A stretch of DNA of 64,000 nt, taken from NCBI GenBank assembly GCA_029550965.1, contig JAKPGJ010000022.1, positions 29,389 through 93,388 on the forward strand. The letters are read 5' to 3'. The translations under genes and the position numbers were made by a program. The notes below the pieces were generated by a model. The model did no database searches, was not told where the DNA came from, and worked only from the letters and a program-made list of their open reading frames with translations. Below are positions 52,250 to 60,306 of this stretch, piece by piece (the stretch's first letter is position 1; the number at the start of each line of letters is the position of its first letter). Source of the stretch: Bacillota bacterium (GTDB lineage: Bacteria; Bacillota; Clostridia; Oscillospirales; CAG-382).

Positions 52250-53089
52250 TTGATAGAGAAGGCCTACGCAAAAATAAACCTGACGCTGGATGTGACGGGA
52301 AAGCGCGCCGACGGCTACCACGAGATAAGGACGGTTATGCAGTCGGTTTCGCTGTGCGATACGATTTCGGTCGAGCGGGCGGAAGAAATCACGGTTTCCG
52401 CGAACAAAAAAGCAATCCCGGCCGACAAAAGCAATCTTGCTTATATCGCCTGCGAGAAGTTTTTTGAAGCGGCCGGCATCAGGGGCGGCGCGAACGTCTA
52501 TATCAAAAAGCATATTCCGGTAGCCGCCGGTCTTGCGGGCGGAAGCACCGACGCCGCCGCGGTCCTGCGCGCTTTGAACAGGCTGTACAAAACCGGGTTT
52601 TCGACCGAGGAGCTGTGCGAAATCGGCGCTTCCTTCGGAGCGGATATTCCGTACTGCGTACGGGGCGGAACCGCGCTCTGCGAGGGAATCGGCGAGGTTA
52701 TCACGGTTCTTCCGAAGCTGCCCAGGCTGAATATCGTCATTTCCATCGGCGGAGAGGGGATGTCGACGCCGGTTATGTACGCGGAGATCGACAAGCGCCA
52801 AAGCCTGCCGAACATAGACACCGACGGCATGGTACGCGCGATTCAAGCGCAAAACATCAGCGGTATTGTCGCCCGGCTCGGCAACGTTTTCGAGGAAATC
52901 TGCGCCGAGAAAAGACCGTTTGTGTCCGCCATCAAAGCGCTGATGCTGAAGAACGGCGCGCTCGGCGCAGCCATGAGCGGCAGCGGACCCTCTGTTTTCG
53001 GTGTTTTTTCGGACAAAACCGCCGCCGAAGCCTGCGCGAAACTTTTAAAAAACATGGGCTATTACGCTTTTCACTGCACGACGGTATAA
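52250..53089 (+). CDS. ispE: 4-diphosphocytidyl-2-C-methyl-D-erythritol kinase
   Basis: A 279-residue GHMP kinase of the MEP isoprenoid pathway. Seen: AYAKINLTLDVTGKRADGYHE, the ATP loop PVAAGLAGGSTDAAA (about residues 90-104), and MSGSGPSVFGVF. TTG start with AAAGG 8 bases before. It is the third MEP gene in the window, separate from dxr and ispG, and is the last gene of the 49.7-53.1 kb group. Confidence 0.95.
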   Translation: MIEKAYAKINLTLDVTGKRADGYHEIRTVMQSVSLCDTISVERAEEITVSANKKAIPADKSNLAYIACEKFFEAAGIRGGANVYIKKHIPVAAGLAGGSTDAAAVLRALNRLYKTGFSTEELCEIGASFGADIPYCVRGGTALCEGIGEVITVLPKLPRLNIVISIGGEGMSTPVMYAEIDKRQSLPNIDTDGMVRAIQAQNISGIVARLGNVFEEICAEKRPFVSAIKALMLKNGALGAAMSGSGPSVFGVFSDKTAAEACAKLLKNMGYYAFHCTTV

Positions 53090-53093
53090 AAAT

Positions 53094-53131
53094 ATCCGAA
53101 GCTGTCAGCGCGACCGCTTCGGATTCTTTTT
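53094..53131. terminator. Terminator after ispE
   Basis: A 9-bp stem (53094-53102 with 53116-53124), 13-base loop and TTCTTTTTT. It also ends the converging pseudogene. Confidence 0.86.
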
Positions 53132-54644
53132 TATTGATTTATGCTGTTGACCTTTTCAATGATCTGTGAGAGTTTTTGCTGCAGACTCTCTTTGTCGCTT
53201 TGCAGGAATTGAGTGTCGGTTGATTTCGCTTTCATAAGGTTCGAAATTTTCCCGTAAACCTGCGTGTAAAGAAAATCCCCGTCATAAACGATATTGCTGA
53301 AAATAATTTCGAGCATTTCCCGGTCTTCGTCGTTTTGCGATAGCGTGGAAACATAGGCGTGTAGTTTTTCGCTTCGAATGCCATCACCTCGATCATGTAA
53401 GCGGAGAACTCAGGGTCCGGGACGTTAACCGGAATGGTGATGCCGTACGCGAGCGAGGCCGCGCAGGGCGTATAGTATTTTTCCTGACTTTCATCATACT
53501 TCGGCATGGGGAGAATCCCGTATTCTACGTCGTAATCGGTCAGCTTTTCGCAGGCCGCGAACGCGGACGTGCGGAAAAGCGCCCTTCCTTCTCCGAAAAT
53601 ATCCAAATTCATTTTCCAAATGTCGTCGGTATCGTTCTCCTGCGCAAAATTCGCCCATTTTTCGCCGGACTGGAATAATCTCAGAAGATTTGTCAGCATA
53701 TCAAGGCTTTGACCGGTATAGCCGACTTGCGGCAGATTGCTTGCGTCTTTGTCAATAACTCTGCCGCCCGCCAGATAAAAGTAAAACGGGTCGCTGTATG
53801 AAGAAACCAGTCCCCACGTATCCTTATAGGTGAGCATGTTGTCGCCATCCGTATCCGCCGTGACCGCTTTGGACATGGACTGCAGTTTATCAAACGTCCA
53901 TGCGCTTTGTCTTACCATTTGATAGGGGTCCGTGTCCGGGAACTTTTCGGCAAGCATTTTTTTATTAAAGAAGATTGCCGACGAGGTTTTCTTCTGCATA
54001 AAGGAAATATCGCCGGTTGTAAAGTAAACCTTGTCTCCGAAGGACACGGCTTTGGTCGCGTTCTGGGCTGATCTAAGCGGATATAATCCATGAATCTGCT
54101 GCTTTGAAGATTAAAAAAAGCGCCGTTTTGCGCTAAGGTCGCGCAGTGCATAAAAAAGGGCATCGCCGCGTCGAACGTATCATTTCCCGCTTTTAACGCG
54201 TCGTTCAGTTCCTTTAAGATATTGCCCGAATAAACCGCTTTTATTTCGACGCCGCATTTGTCCAAAACAGCCTGATTTCTTTTCTTGACCGCTTCGTTGA
54301 TCATCGGATTCGTGGTCTCGTATTTGTCATAACCGACTTCCTCGGAGTAATAGGTGGTCTCTATGGTATTGTCCATAACAAGCACGCGGAATTCTTTTTT
54401 GTCCGGCCACCTAAAGTTCGGCAGGTAAGGGTTGTTTATTACTTTTGACCCAGTGTCCGAGGAGGTTTCAAAGACCGAAGAGGTTTTGGAGGAAACGTTT
54501 TCGCCGACGGTCGACGGAACGCTTGTCGCTGCTTTCGGCGCCGGGGTTGTCGGCCGCGGGTCTGCAGGCGCTGAAAATTAAGCAAAATGCCAGCAAAAGA
54601 CAGCCGACGGTGAAGGTATGTTTTACAAATCGAAATCGTTTCAT
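53131..54644 (-). pseudogene. Extracellular solute-binding lipoprotein, broken by three frameshifts
   Basis: Four minus-strand pieces in successive frames form one family 1 solute-binding protein of about 500 residues. Piece 1 (from ATG 54644) is a lipoprotein signal with a FSAC lipobox and a short linker; a shift near 54525 leads to the piece with VMDNTIETTYY; a one-base loss near 54067 (expected LDQAQNATKAV) leads to GDKVYFTTGDIS and GRALFRTSAF; a one-base loss in an A-run near 53360 leads to QNDEDREMLEIIFSNIVYDGDF and the stop. No ABC permease genes are beside it. Either a true pseudogene or, since one shift is in a homopolymer, partly assembly error. Confidence 0.8.
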
Positions 54645-54890
54645 TATGCTCTCCTTGATTCGAAAAAAGTTTTTTACCGCTTCATCGCATCATGCCCGAC
54701 CGCAGGTTCGCCGTCAACTTGCGCAGCGCCCGCGCCGCAGGCGCTTAAAACAAGGCGACGGCATACAATGCGGTCCGTATAAAGCAAAAAACCGCACCCG
54801 GGCAGGGCGGCATATTTTAATGCTTTTTTAGTTTAAGGCTTTATATTTTAATTATATTATATAAATGATCAAAAATCAAGTATAAAAAAA

Positions 54891-54913
54891 AGAGTAATGA
54901 TTTTCATTACTCT
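54891..54913 (-). terminator. Terminator after the SGNH hydrolase gene
   Basis: A perfect 10-bp stem (54891-54900 with 54904-54913) with an A-run at 54883-54890, which is a T-run on the minus strand. The rest of 54645-54890 shows no gene; 54700-54800 is oddly GC-rich for a spacer. Confidence 0.85.
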
Positions 54914-54930
54914 TTAAATCGGATATAGCG

Positions 54931-55620
54931 TTATACATTCATCGGCACAAGGCTGGTTCTTTTCGCGATTGTCTTGTAAATCAGCTTATGCCCTTCCTCG
55001 TTGGGATGTATGCCGTCCTGACACAGGTAGTCCGCGATTTTGCATTTGCTTTCAAAGAAGCCGCTTCGGATGTCGTACAGCGGAAGGCGGTAGTGCTCGG
55101 CAATCTGCTTAACGGCGTCGTTGAACATCGCCTGCCAGCGTGAGATTTGCTCTATGTCGCCTAAAAACTTAAGAATGTTGTCTTTGTTTAACCCCTTGCT
55201 GATCCAGTTGAAGAAGCGCTCGGAGTCGATCGGCGGCAGCGTTACCAAAACCGGTTTGCTGCCGGCTTTTTTTATTCTTTCTATGATTTCGGCGTATTTT
55301 TCTTTAAAAACGTCCAGCGGGGTGTTGCAGTCGTGTTTTTGATATGGGTCCTCGGCGACCTTCGCCCAGTTGAAATCGCAGTCGTTCCCGCCCAGCTCGA
55401 CAAACGTGTAATCATATTCGCCCAGTTCGTCCTCGATTTTTTCAAGCAGGCTCTCGCCTTTGGTGACGGTGCAGCCGAAGCAGGAGCAGTTGTTGATCTC
55501 AATGCCACTGTTCTGCTGAATCAGTTGAACGCAGCTGTTTTTTAAGAACACATACCGCTTTCTCGTCTCGTCATACACAACGCCTTTCGCGATGGAGTCG
55601 CCCAACACACATACTTTCAT
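54931..55620 (-). CDS. SGNH/GDSL-type hydrolase
   Basis: A 229-residue SGNH-fold esterase-like protein. Block I VCVLGDSIAKG (nucleophile Ser9), a block II-like region, block III LGGNDCDFN, and block V DGIHPNEEGH (Asp and His). It lacks a signal peptide, so it is probably cytoplasmic. Substrates of this family include acyl, acetyl and glycan esters; none can be chosen. It has a consensus promoter divergent from the DUF1836 gene. Confidence 0.86.
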   Translation of the reverse strand: MKVCVLGDSIAKGVVYDETRKRYVFLKNSCVQLIQQNSGIEINNCSCFGCTVTKGESLLEKIEDELGEYDYTFVELGGNDCDFNWAKVAEDPYQKHDCNTPLDVFKEKYAEIIERIKKAGSKPVLVTLPPIDSERFFNWISKGLNKDNILKFLGDIEQISRWQAMFNDAVKQIAEHYRLPLYDIRSGFFESKCKIADYLCQDGIHPNEEGHKLIYKTIAKRTSLVPMNV

Positions 55621-55661
55621 TTTTAAAATCGTCCCTCTTATTGTCTAATATGATATTCTAT

Positions 55662-55690
55662 ATTATATTACGCAACGTCGAATATGTCAA
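55662..55690 (-). promoter_or_regulatory. Perfect-consensus promoter of the SGNH hydrolase gene
   Basis: Minus-strand TTGACA (plus 55685-55690) and TATAAT (55662-55667) with a 17-bp spacer. Confidence 0.86.
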
Positions 55691-55705
55691 TAGAGTAATA
55701 AAATA

Positions 55706-55734
55706 TTTACAAAACATAATGTTTATGATATAAT
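55706..55734 (+). promoter_or_regulatory. Promoter of the DUF1836 gene
   Basis: TTTACA at 55706-55711 and TATAAT at 55729-55734 with a 17-bp spacer. Its -35 lies 15 bp from the divergent hydrolase -35, so a bound regulator could affect both. Confidence 0.75.
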
Positions 55735-55770
55735 TAAACACAAATTACGAATAACAGGGTAAGGTACAGT

Positions 55771-56334
55771 ATGGATTCGATCAAAGAGCTAAAGGACAAA
55801 CTCAAAAACACAAGACCGGCGGAGTGGGACAAGTTTCCGGACATTGAGCTGTACAAAGACCAGGTGCTTTCCTACATGCAGCGCCAGCTTCTGCCATCCG
55901 AGGACGCGGAATTATTAACCGGCGCGATGATCAACAATTATATAAAAGCCGGCGCTCTGCCGCGGCCGAACGGGAAAAAGTACGGCAAAGAGCATCTTGC
56001 GTACCTGACCGCGATTTGCGCGCTGAAGCCGGTCATGAGCGTCAACGATTTAGAGCTGCTGCTGAAAAAATTAAGCAGCAAATCCGGCGCGAAAGAGTTC
56101 TACGACCTTTTATACGGCAAGATAGACAATGCGCTGTCGGAAGCCGCGGACAGCATCGACGACGATTTGCGGGAGGACGAACTTCCCGAGTATATTCTCG
56201 CCATCGCTTTGAAAGCGGCCGCTCTTAGAATAGTATGCGAAAAATTACTGCTGACCATTCGCGAAAAAGATATGGAAACGGAGAAACTGGAAAAGGAAAA
56301 AAAGGCGCAGAACGGCGCAAAAAAGGATAAATAG
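55771..56334 (+). CDS. DUF1836 domain-containing protein
   Basis: A 187-residue cytoplasmic protein with the DUF1836 layout: WDKFPDIELYKDQVLSYM near residue 20, a MerR-like winged-helix segment INNYIKAGALPRPNGKKYGKEHL, then helices and a Lys/Glu-rich end. The IKAGxLPxPxxKxY motif is typical and resembles a DNA-binding wing, so a transcription factor role is plausible but untested. The family is common in spore-forming Firmicutes. Confidence 0.82.
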   Translation: MDSIKELKDKLKNTRPAEWDKFPDIELYKDQVLSYMQRQLLPSEDAELLTGAMINNYIKAGALPRPNGKKYGKEHLAYLTAICALKPVMSVNDLELLLKKLSSKSGAKEFYDLLYGKIDNALSEAADSIDDDLREDELPEYILAIALKAAALRIVCEKLLLTIREKDMETEKLEKEKKAQNGAKKDK

Positions 56335-56374
56335 GGAAAACCGGTCGACAAGTCACAGCTTAACGCGCAGATTT

Positions 56375-56443
56375 TCCGATAATACTAATAATGTAACCAA
56401 AGCGTTACAGAAAAAACATAACTTTTAGAAGGATATTATCGGA
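56375..56443 (+). promoter_or_regulatory. Inverted repeat that would sequester the spoIIR ribosome binding site
   Basis: TCCGATAATA (56375-56384) is the exact complement of TATTATCGGA (56434-56443), whose last three bases are part of the GGAGG (56441-56445) of spoIIR. A GTAAC (56393-56397)/GTTAC (56404-56408) hairpin lies inside. There is no T-run, so this is not a terminator. Confidence 0.55.
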
Positions 56444-56453
56444 GGATTACTGC

Positions 56454-57047
56454 ATGAAACAAACGTCGATTCTTTTTCGGTCCGTTTTAGCGTTCTGTTT
56501 GACTTTTTTCGTTTTGCTTACCGTTGATTGTCTGATTCCCCGCGACGAGGAGAAGATTTACGACAGCGTGATACGTCTGCATATTCTCGCCAATTCCAAT
56601 TCCGAAACCGACCAGGCGCTAAAGCTCAAGGTCAGGGACGCAATTATCGCGGAGAGCGGCGGGCTGTTTGAGGACACCCAGCCGGGCAAGCTGCCGCTTG
56701 ACCGGATGGACGAGCTTGGCAAGAAGTTCGCCGCAGTCGCCAACCGGGTGATCAAAGAAAACGGTTTTGACTACACCGCGTCGGCGGAATGGGGAAAGGA
56801 AAGCTATCCGACCCGCGAATACGACGGAATCGCCTTCCCCGCGGGCGAGTATTATTCGCTGCGCATCAACCTCGGCGACGCCAAAGGGGAAAACTGGTGG
56901 TGCGTTTTGTTCCCGCCGCTTTGCACAAGCGCTTCTTCGGCGAAGGAAAGACTGCAGGATATGGGCATCAGCGACAACGGCACCAAGGTTTATACATCCA
57001 AAAAATACGTGTTCCGATTTAAACTACTCGAATTTTTCAAGAGGTGA
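56454..57047 (+). CDS. spoIIR: Stage II sporulation protein R
   Basis: SpoIIR is the forespore-secreted signal that activates SpoIIGA, the protease that processes pro-sigma-E in the mother cell. The 197-residue protein has a signal anchor (about residues 10-27), the family's IRLHILANSNSETDQALKLKVRDAI (key: HILANS) and the WWCVLFPPLC motif with an SAKERLQ-like end. It implies a sporulating lineage. Its ribosome binding site sits in a 10-bp inverted repeat. Its stop overlaps the GTG that could start addB. Confidence 0.93.
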   Translation: MKQTSILFRSVLAFCLTFFVLLTVDCLIPRDEEKIYDSVIRLHILANSNSETDQALKLKVRDAIIAESGGLFEDTQPGKLPLDRMDELGKKFAAVANRVIKENGFDYTASAEWGKESYPTREYDGIAFPAGEYYSLRINLGDAKGENWWCVLFPPLCTSASSAKERLQDMGISDNGTKVYTSKKYVFRFKLLEFFKR

Positions 57048-57052
57048 GCAAT

Positions 57053-60000
57053 TTGCTGCATCGAATTATGGGCAGAGCCGGAAGCGGCAAAACCGAATAT
57101 ATGCTTTTCAAGATGAAAGAAGCGTTCAAAGGCGGGCAAAACTGCCTTTACATAGTGCCGGAGCAGCAGTCGCTGTCGGCCGAAAAAAGGCTGAGCGAGT
57201 ATCTCGGCGACTGCTACAACCTGCGCATTGAGGTTCTAAACTTCGAGCGTCTGCCCAACCGAATCGCGCGCGAGTACGGCAACCTTGCCGTAAGCTACAT
57301 AGACAACGGCAGCCGGGATATCCTGATGTCCCGCGTGCTGGACGGCTTATCGGACCGGCTGTGCGAATACAAGGGTGTTTCCGCCAACAGCGACTTTGTA
57401 AAAAGCATTTTGTCGGTGATAAACCGCTTCAAGTCAGGCGGCGTTTCGGTTGAGAAGCTGGCGGAAGCGGCTGAAAGCGAGGAAGTGAAGTCAAACAGCC
57501 GCCTGTACGCGAAGCTGAAGGACCTATCGCTGATTTACGCGGAGTACCAGAAGCTGTTCGGCGCGGATATGCTTGACCCCTGCGACGCGTTGACCTCGCT
57601 TGCCGCTCAACTGGAGCATAAGCGGTTCTTTAAGGATTACATCGTGTTCATCGACGGCTACTACACCTTTACCGAGCAGGAGTATGCCGTCATCGAGCGG
57701 ATTGTCCGGCAGAGCCCGGACACCTATATCGCTTTCACCTGCGACGGGAGCGATTCGCCCTTGTTCGCCGAGAACCAAAAGTGCGCCGACCGGATCAAGC
57801 GGTACGCCGGCGCAGACTACGAGGACATTTACACCGGCGCGTGCAAGCGTCATTCCGCGCCGATGCTGAAACATCTTGAAAAACAGCTGTGGGAAGCCGA
57901 AACGATTCCGTTCACGGGCGAAAACGACGGTTCGATAAAAGTCATACGCGCGGAAAACATTTTCGACGAGGCGGAGGCAATCGCTTCCGAGATTCTCTAT
58001 CTGACCAGGGAAAAGGGACTGCGCTATCGCGAGATTTCGGTCGTGTTCGGCAATCTTGCGGATTACGAAGGAATCATCGACGCGGTTTTCGAGCGCAACC
58101 ATATTCCCTATTATATGGCGACCAAAGACGAGCTGAGCACAAAACCGCTTTTCTCGTTTATTTTTGCCTGCCTGGACGCGATTATTGGCGATTTTCCGGT
58201 TTCTTCGATCAAACAGTATGTAAAAAGCGGTTTTACGCCGCTGACTGTCGAAGAAAGCGACATCATGCTGCGCTATGCCGAAATGTGGAACATCCGCGGC
58301 AGGCAGTGGAATTCGGAATGGCAGATGAACCCGGAAGGGTACAGCGAGCGCTTTACCAGCTACGACCGGTATATCCTGAAAAAAGCGAACGAAGCGCGTG
58401 AAAAAATCATGCCCTACCTGTCCGACCTGCGGCAGACGCTGACGCAGAAAGATCTTACGGTGGGCGAAGCCGTCGAAGCGCTATACAAGCACCTAATCGA
58501 CGCCGAAGTGGATAAAAAACTGCTGGAAAAAGCGCAGTATCTGCGCGATATCGGCGACGAGGAGGAGTCGCAGAAGGAGCGCCAGCTCTGGGATTTGCTG
58601 ATGCACATCTTCGACCAGCTGCACAGGCTTTGCGGCGGCGACAGGGTCAGCCTGCCCAAACTGCGCGAGCTGATTAAGCTCTTAAGCGACGAATACACGG
58701 TCGGCTCCATTCCGACGTCGGCGGACCAGATACGCATCGGCTCGGCGTCCCTGTTCCGGGCGGATGCCGCCTGCAGAGCGCAGATACTCGGCGGCGTTAC
58801 GGACGGCGTTTTCCCGGCCTGCGCGGGCGGCGACAGCTTCTTTGACGATGAAGAGCTGGTGATTTTGGAGGGAGCGGGCTGCTCGCTCGGCGAAAACCGG
58901 TTCGAGCGGCAGAACCGCGAGCGGTTTTTGTTCTATGCCGCCGCCGTCGCGCCGAAGGACTATTTGACGCTCACCTATCCGGCCGGCGACTTCTCGGGAA
59001 CGCAGAAGCGTCCGTCCATCGCGGTAAACAGAATCCTGAAACTGTTCCCGAACATAAAACTGATAAACTTCGGTGCGGACGAAGCGGACTATTTGTACTC
59101 AAAAGAATCGGCGGCGTTTTTCTTCCGGAATGTCAAAGACAAGGCTTTGCAGAAATATGCCGAGAATGCGCTTAAAAACAGCGGCGTCCGTACCGGCAGG
59201 GATATCGCCCCGCTGTTTGACAAGGAAGCGTATATCCGGACAAAAACGGAAGGGCAGGTCTTTTTCTCTCCCTCGTCCATCGAGCGGTACAACTATTGTC
59301 CGTTCTCGTATTTCGCGGGCTACGCGCTGAAACTGCGAAAGAGTAAGAAAATCAGGTTCGCGACGCCCGAAATCGGCACGTTCATTCATAAAATCCTCGA
59401 GCAGTTCGTTTCTGCAAGAGTGCAGAACGGCGTGTTTATCAAGCCGAGCGCGGACGAGATCAGGCAGGCGGTGGATACGCTCACCCGCGAATACTTCCTG
59501 AACGTGCTGGGCGGGGAGGAAGGCAAAAATCGCCGCTTTATGCATACCTACGAAAACCTGAAGAAAACGCTCAACCTTTTGCTGCGCAACATATCGGACG
59601 AGTTTGCGAACAGCGATTTCGTGCCGACGGGCTTTGAGGTGAAAATCGGATACGATACGCCGGACAGCCTTCCGCCGCTGACGCAGGAGCTTGAGAACGG
59701 CTCGAAGGTATATGTCAGAGGCTCCATCGACCGTGTGGATACCTATCAAAAAGACGGATACACCTACGTCCGCGTGGTCGATTATAAAACATACAGCAAG
59801 AAATTTTCGCTAAAACTTGTCGACGAGGGCATCGATACCCAGATGCTCAATTACCTGTTCGCGTACTGCAGGGCGGGAGAAAACCGAAGGCCCGCCGGCG
59901 TGCTGTACAGCCCCGCGAAACTGCCCTGCATCGACGTCGAGGGCGACGAGGACGAGAAAAAAATAAACGAAAAGCTATATAAGCAGTTAAAGCGCACCGG

Positions 60001-60286
60001 CATTATCCTCGAAGATCCGGAAATCGCGGCGGCGATGGACAGAAGCAACAGCGGCGTCTTTTTGCCGATAAAGCTGACAAATAACGGGAAGTTCGATCGG
60101 CGATTCGGAAAACCGCTCGACAGCGAGGGCTTTATGGAACTCGAAAAGAAACTGATATCGCAGATTAAAACGCTCGCCCGGCGCGTGCTGGAGGGCGATA
60201 TGCGCATTGACCCGAAACGGATTGACGAAAACTACGACGCCTGCAAATACTGCGACTTCGGCGTCATCTGCCGGTACTCGGATTAG
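57053..60286 (+). CDS. addB: ATP-dependent helicase/nuclease subunit B (AddB)
   Basis: AddB pairs with AddA in the Firmicute end-resection machine that prepares double-strand breaks for RecA. The 1077-residue protein has an N-terminal Walker A (GRAGSGKTEYML), UvrD-like inactive helicase domains, and a C-terminal RecB-type nuclease with GTFIHKILEQF, RGSIDRVDTY and VVDYKT. Fe-S cysteines appear in YNYCPFSYF and at the end in CKYCDFGVICRYSD. The TTG at 57053 is chosen from AGAGGTG spacing; a GTG at 57044 would add three residues. addA follows 20 bases later. Confidence 0.95.
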   Translation: MLHRIMGRAGSGKTEYMLFKMKEAFKGGQNCLYIVPEQQSLSAEKRLSEYLGDCYNLRIEVLNFERLPNRIAREYGNLAVSYIDNGSRDILMSRVLDGLSDRLCEYKGVSANSDFVKSILSVINRFKSGGVSVEKLAEAAESEEVKSNSRLYAKLKDLSLIYAEYQKLFGADMLDPCDALTSLAAQLEHKRFFKDYIVFIDGYYTFTEQEYAVIERIVRQSPDTYIAFTCDGSDSPLFAENQKCADRIKRYAGADYEDIYTGACKRHSAPMLKHLEKQLWEAETIPFTGENDGSIKVIRAENIFDEAEAIASEILYLTREKGLRYREISVVFGNLADYEGIIDAVFERNHIPYYMATKDELSTKPLFSFIFACLDAIIGDFPVSSIKQYVKSGFTPLTVEESDIMLRYAEMWNIRGRQWNSEWQMNPEGYSERFTSYDRYILKKANEAREKIMPYLSDLRQTLTQKDLTVGEAVEALYKHLIDAEVDKKLLEKAQYLRDIGDEEESQKERQLWDLLMHIFDQLHRLCGGDRVSLPKLRELIKLLSDEYTVGSIPTSADQIRIGSASLFRADAACRAQILGGVTDGVFPACAGGDSFFDDEELVILEGAGCSLGENRFERQNRERFLFYAAAVAPKDYLTLTYPAGDFSGTQKRPSIAVNRILKLFPNIKLINFGADEADYLYSKESAAFFFRNVKDKALQKYAENALKNSGVRTGRDIAPLFDKEAYIRTKTEGQVFFSPSSIERYNYCPFSYFAGYALKLRKSKKIRFATPEIGTFIHKILEQFVSARVQNGVFIKPSADEIRQAVDTLTREYFLNVLGGEEGKNRRFMHTYENLKKTLNLLLRNISDEFANSDFVPTGFEVKIGYDTPDSLPPLTQELENGSKVYVRGSIDRVDTYQKDGYTYVRVVDYKTYSKKFSLKLVDEGIDTQMLNYLFAYCRAGENRRPAGVLYSPAKLPCIDVEGDEDEKKINEKLYKQLKRTGIILEDPEIAAAMDRSNSGVFLPIKLTNNGKFDRRFGKPLDSEGFMELEKKLISQIKTLARRVLEGDMRIDPKRIDENYDACKYCDFGVICRYSD

Positions 60287-60306
60287 GAAGAGAGGGGCGA
60301 AGAGAT

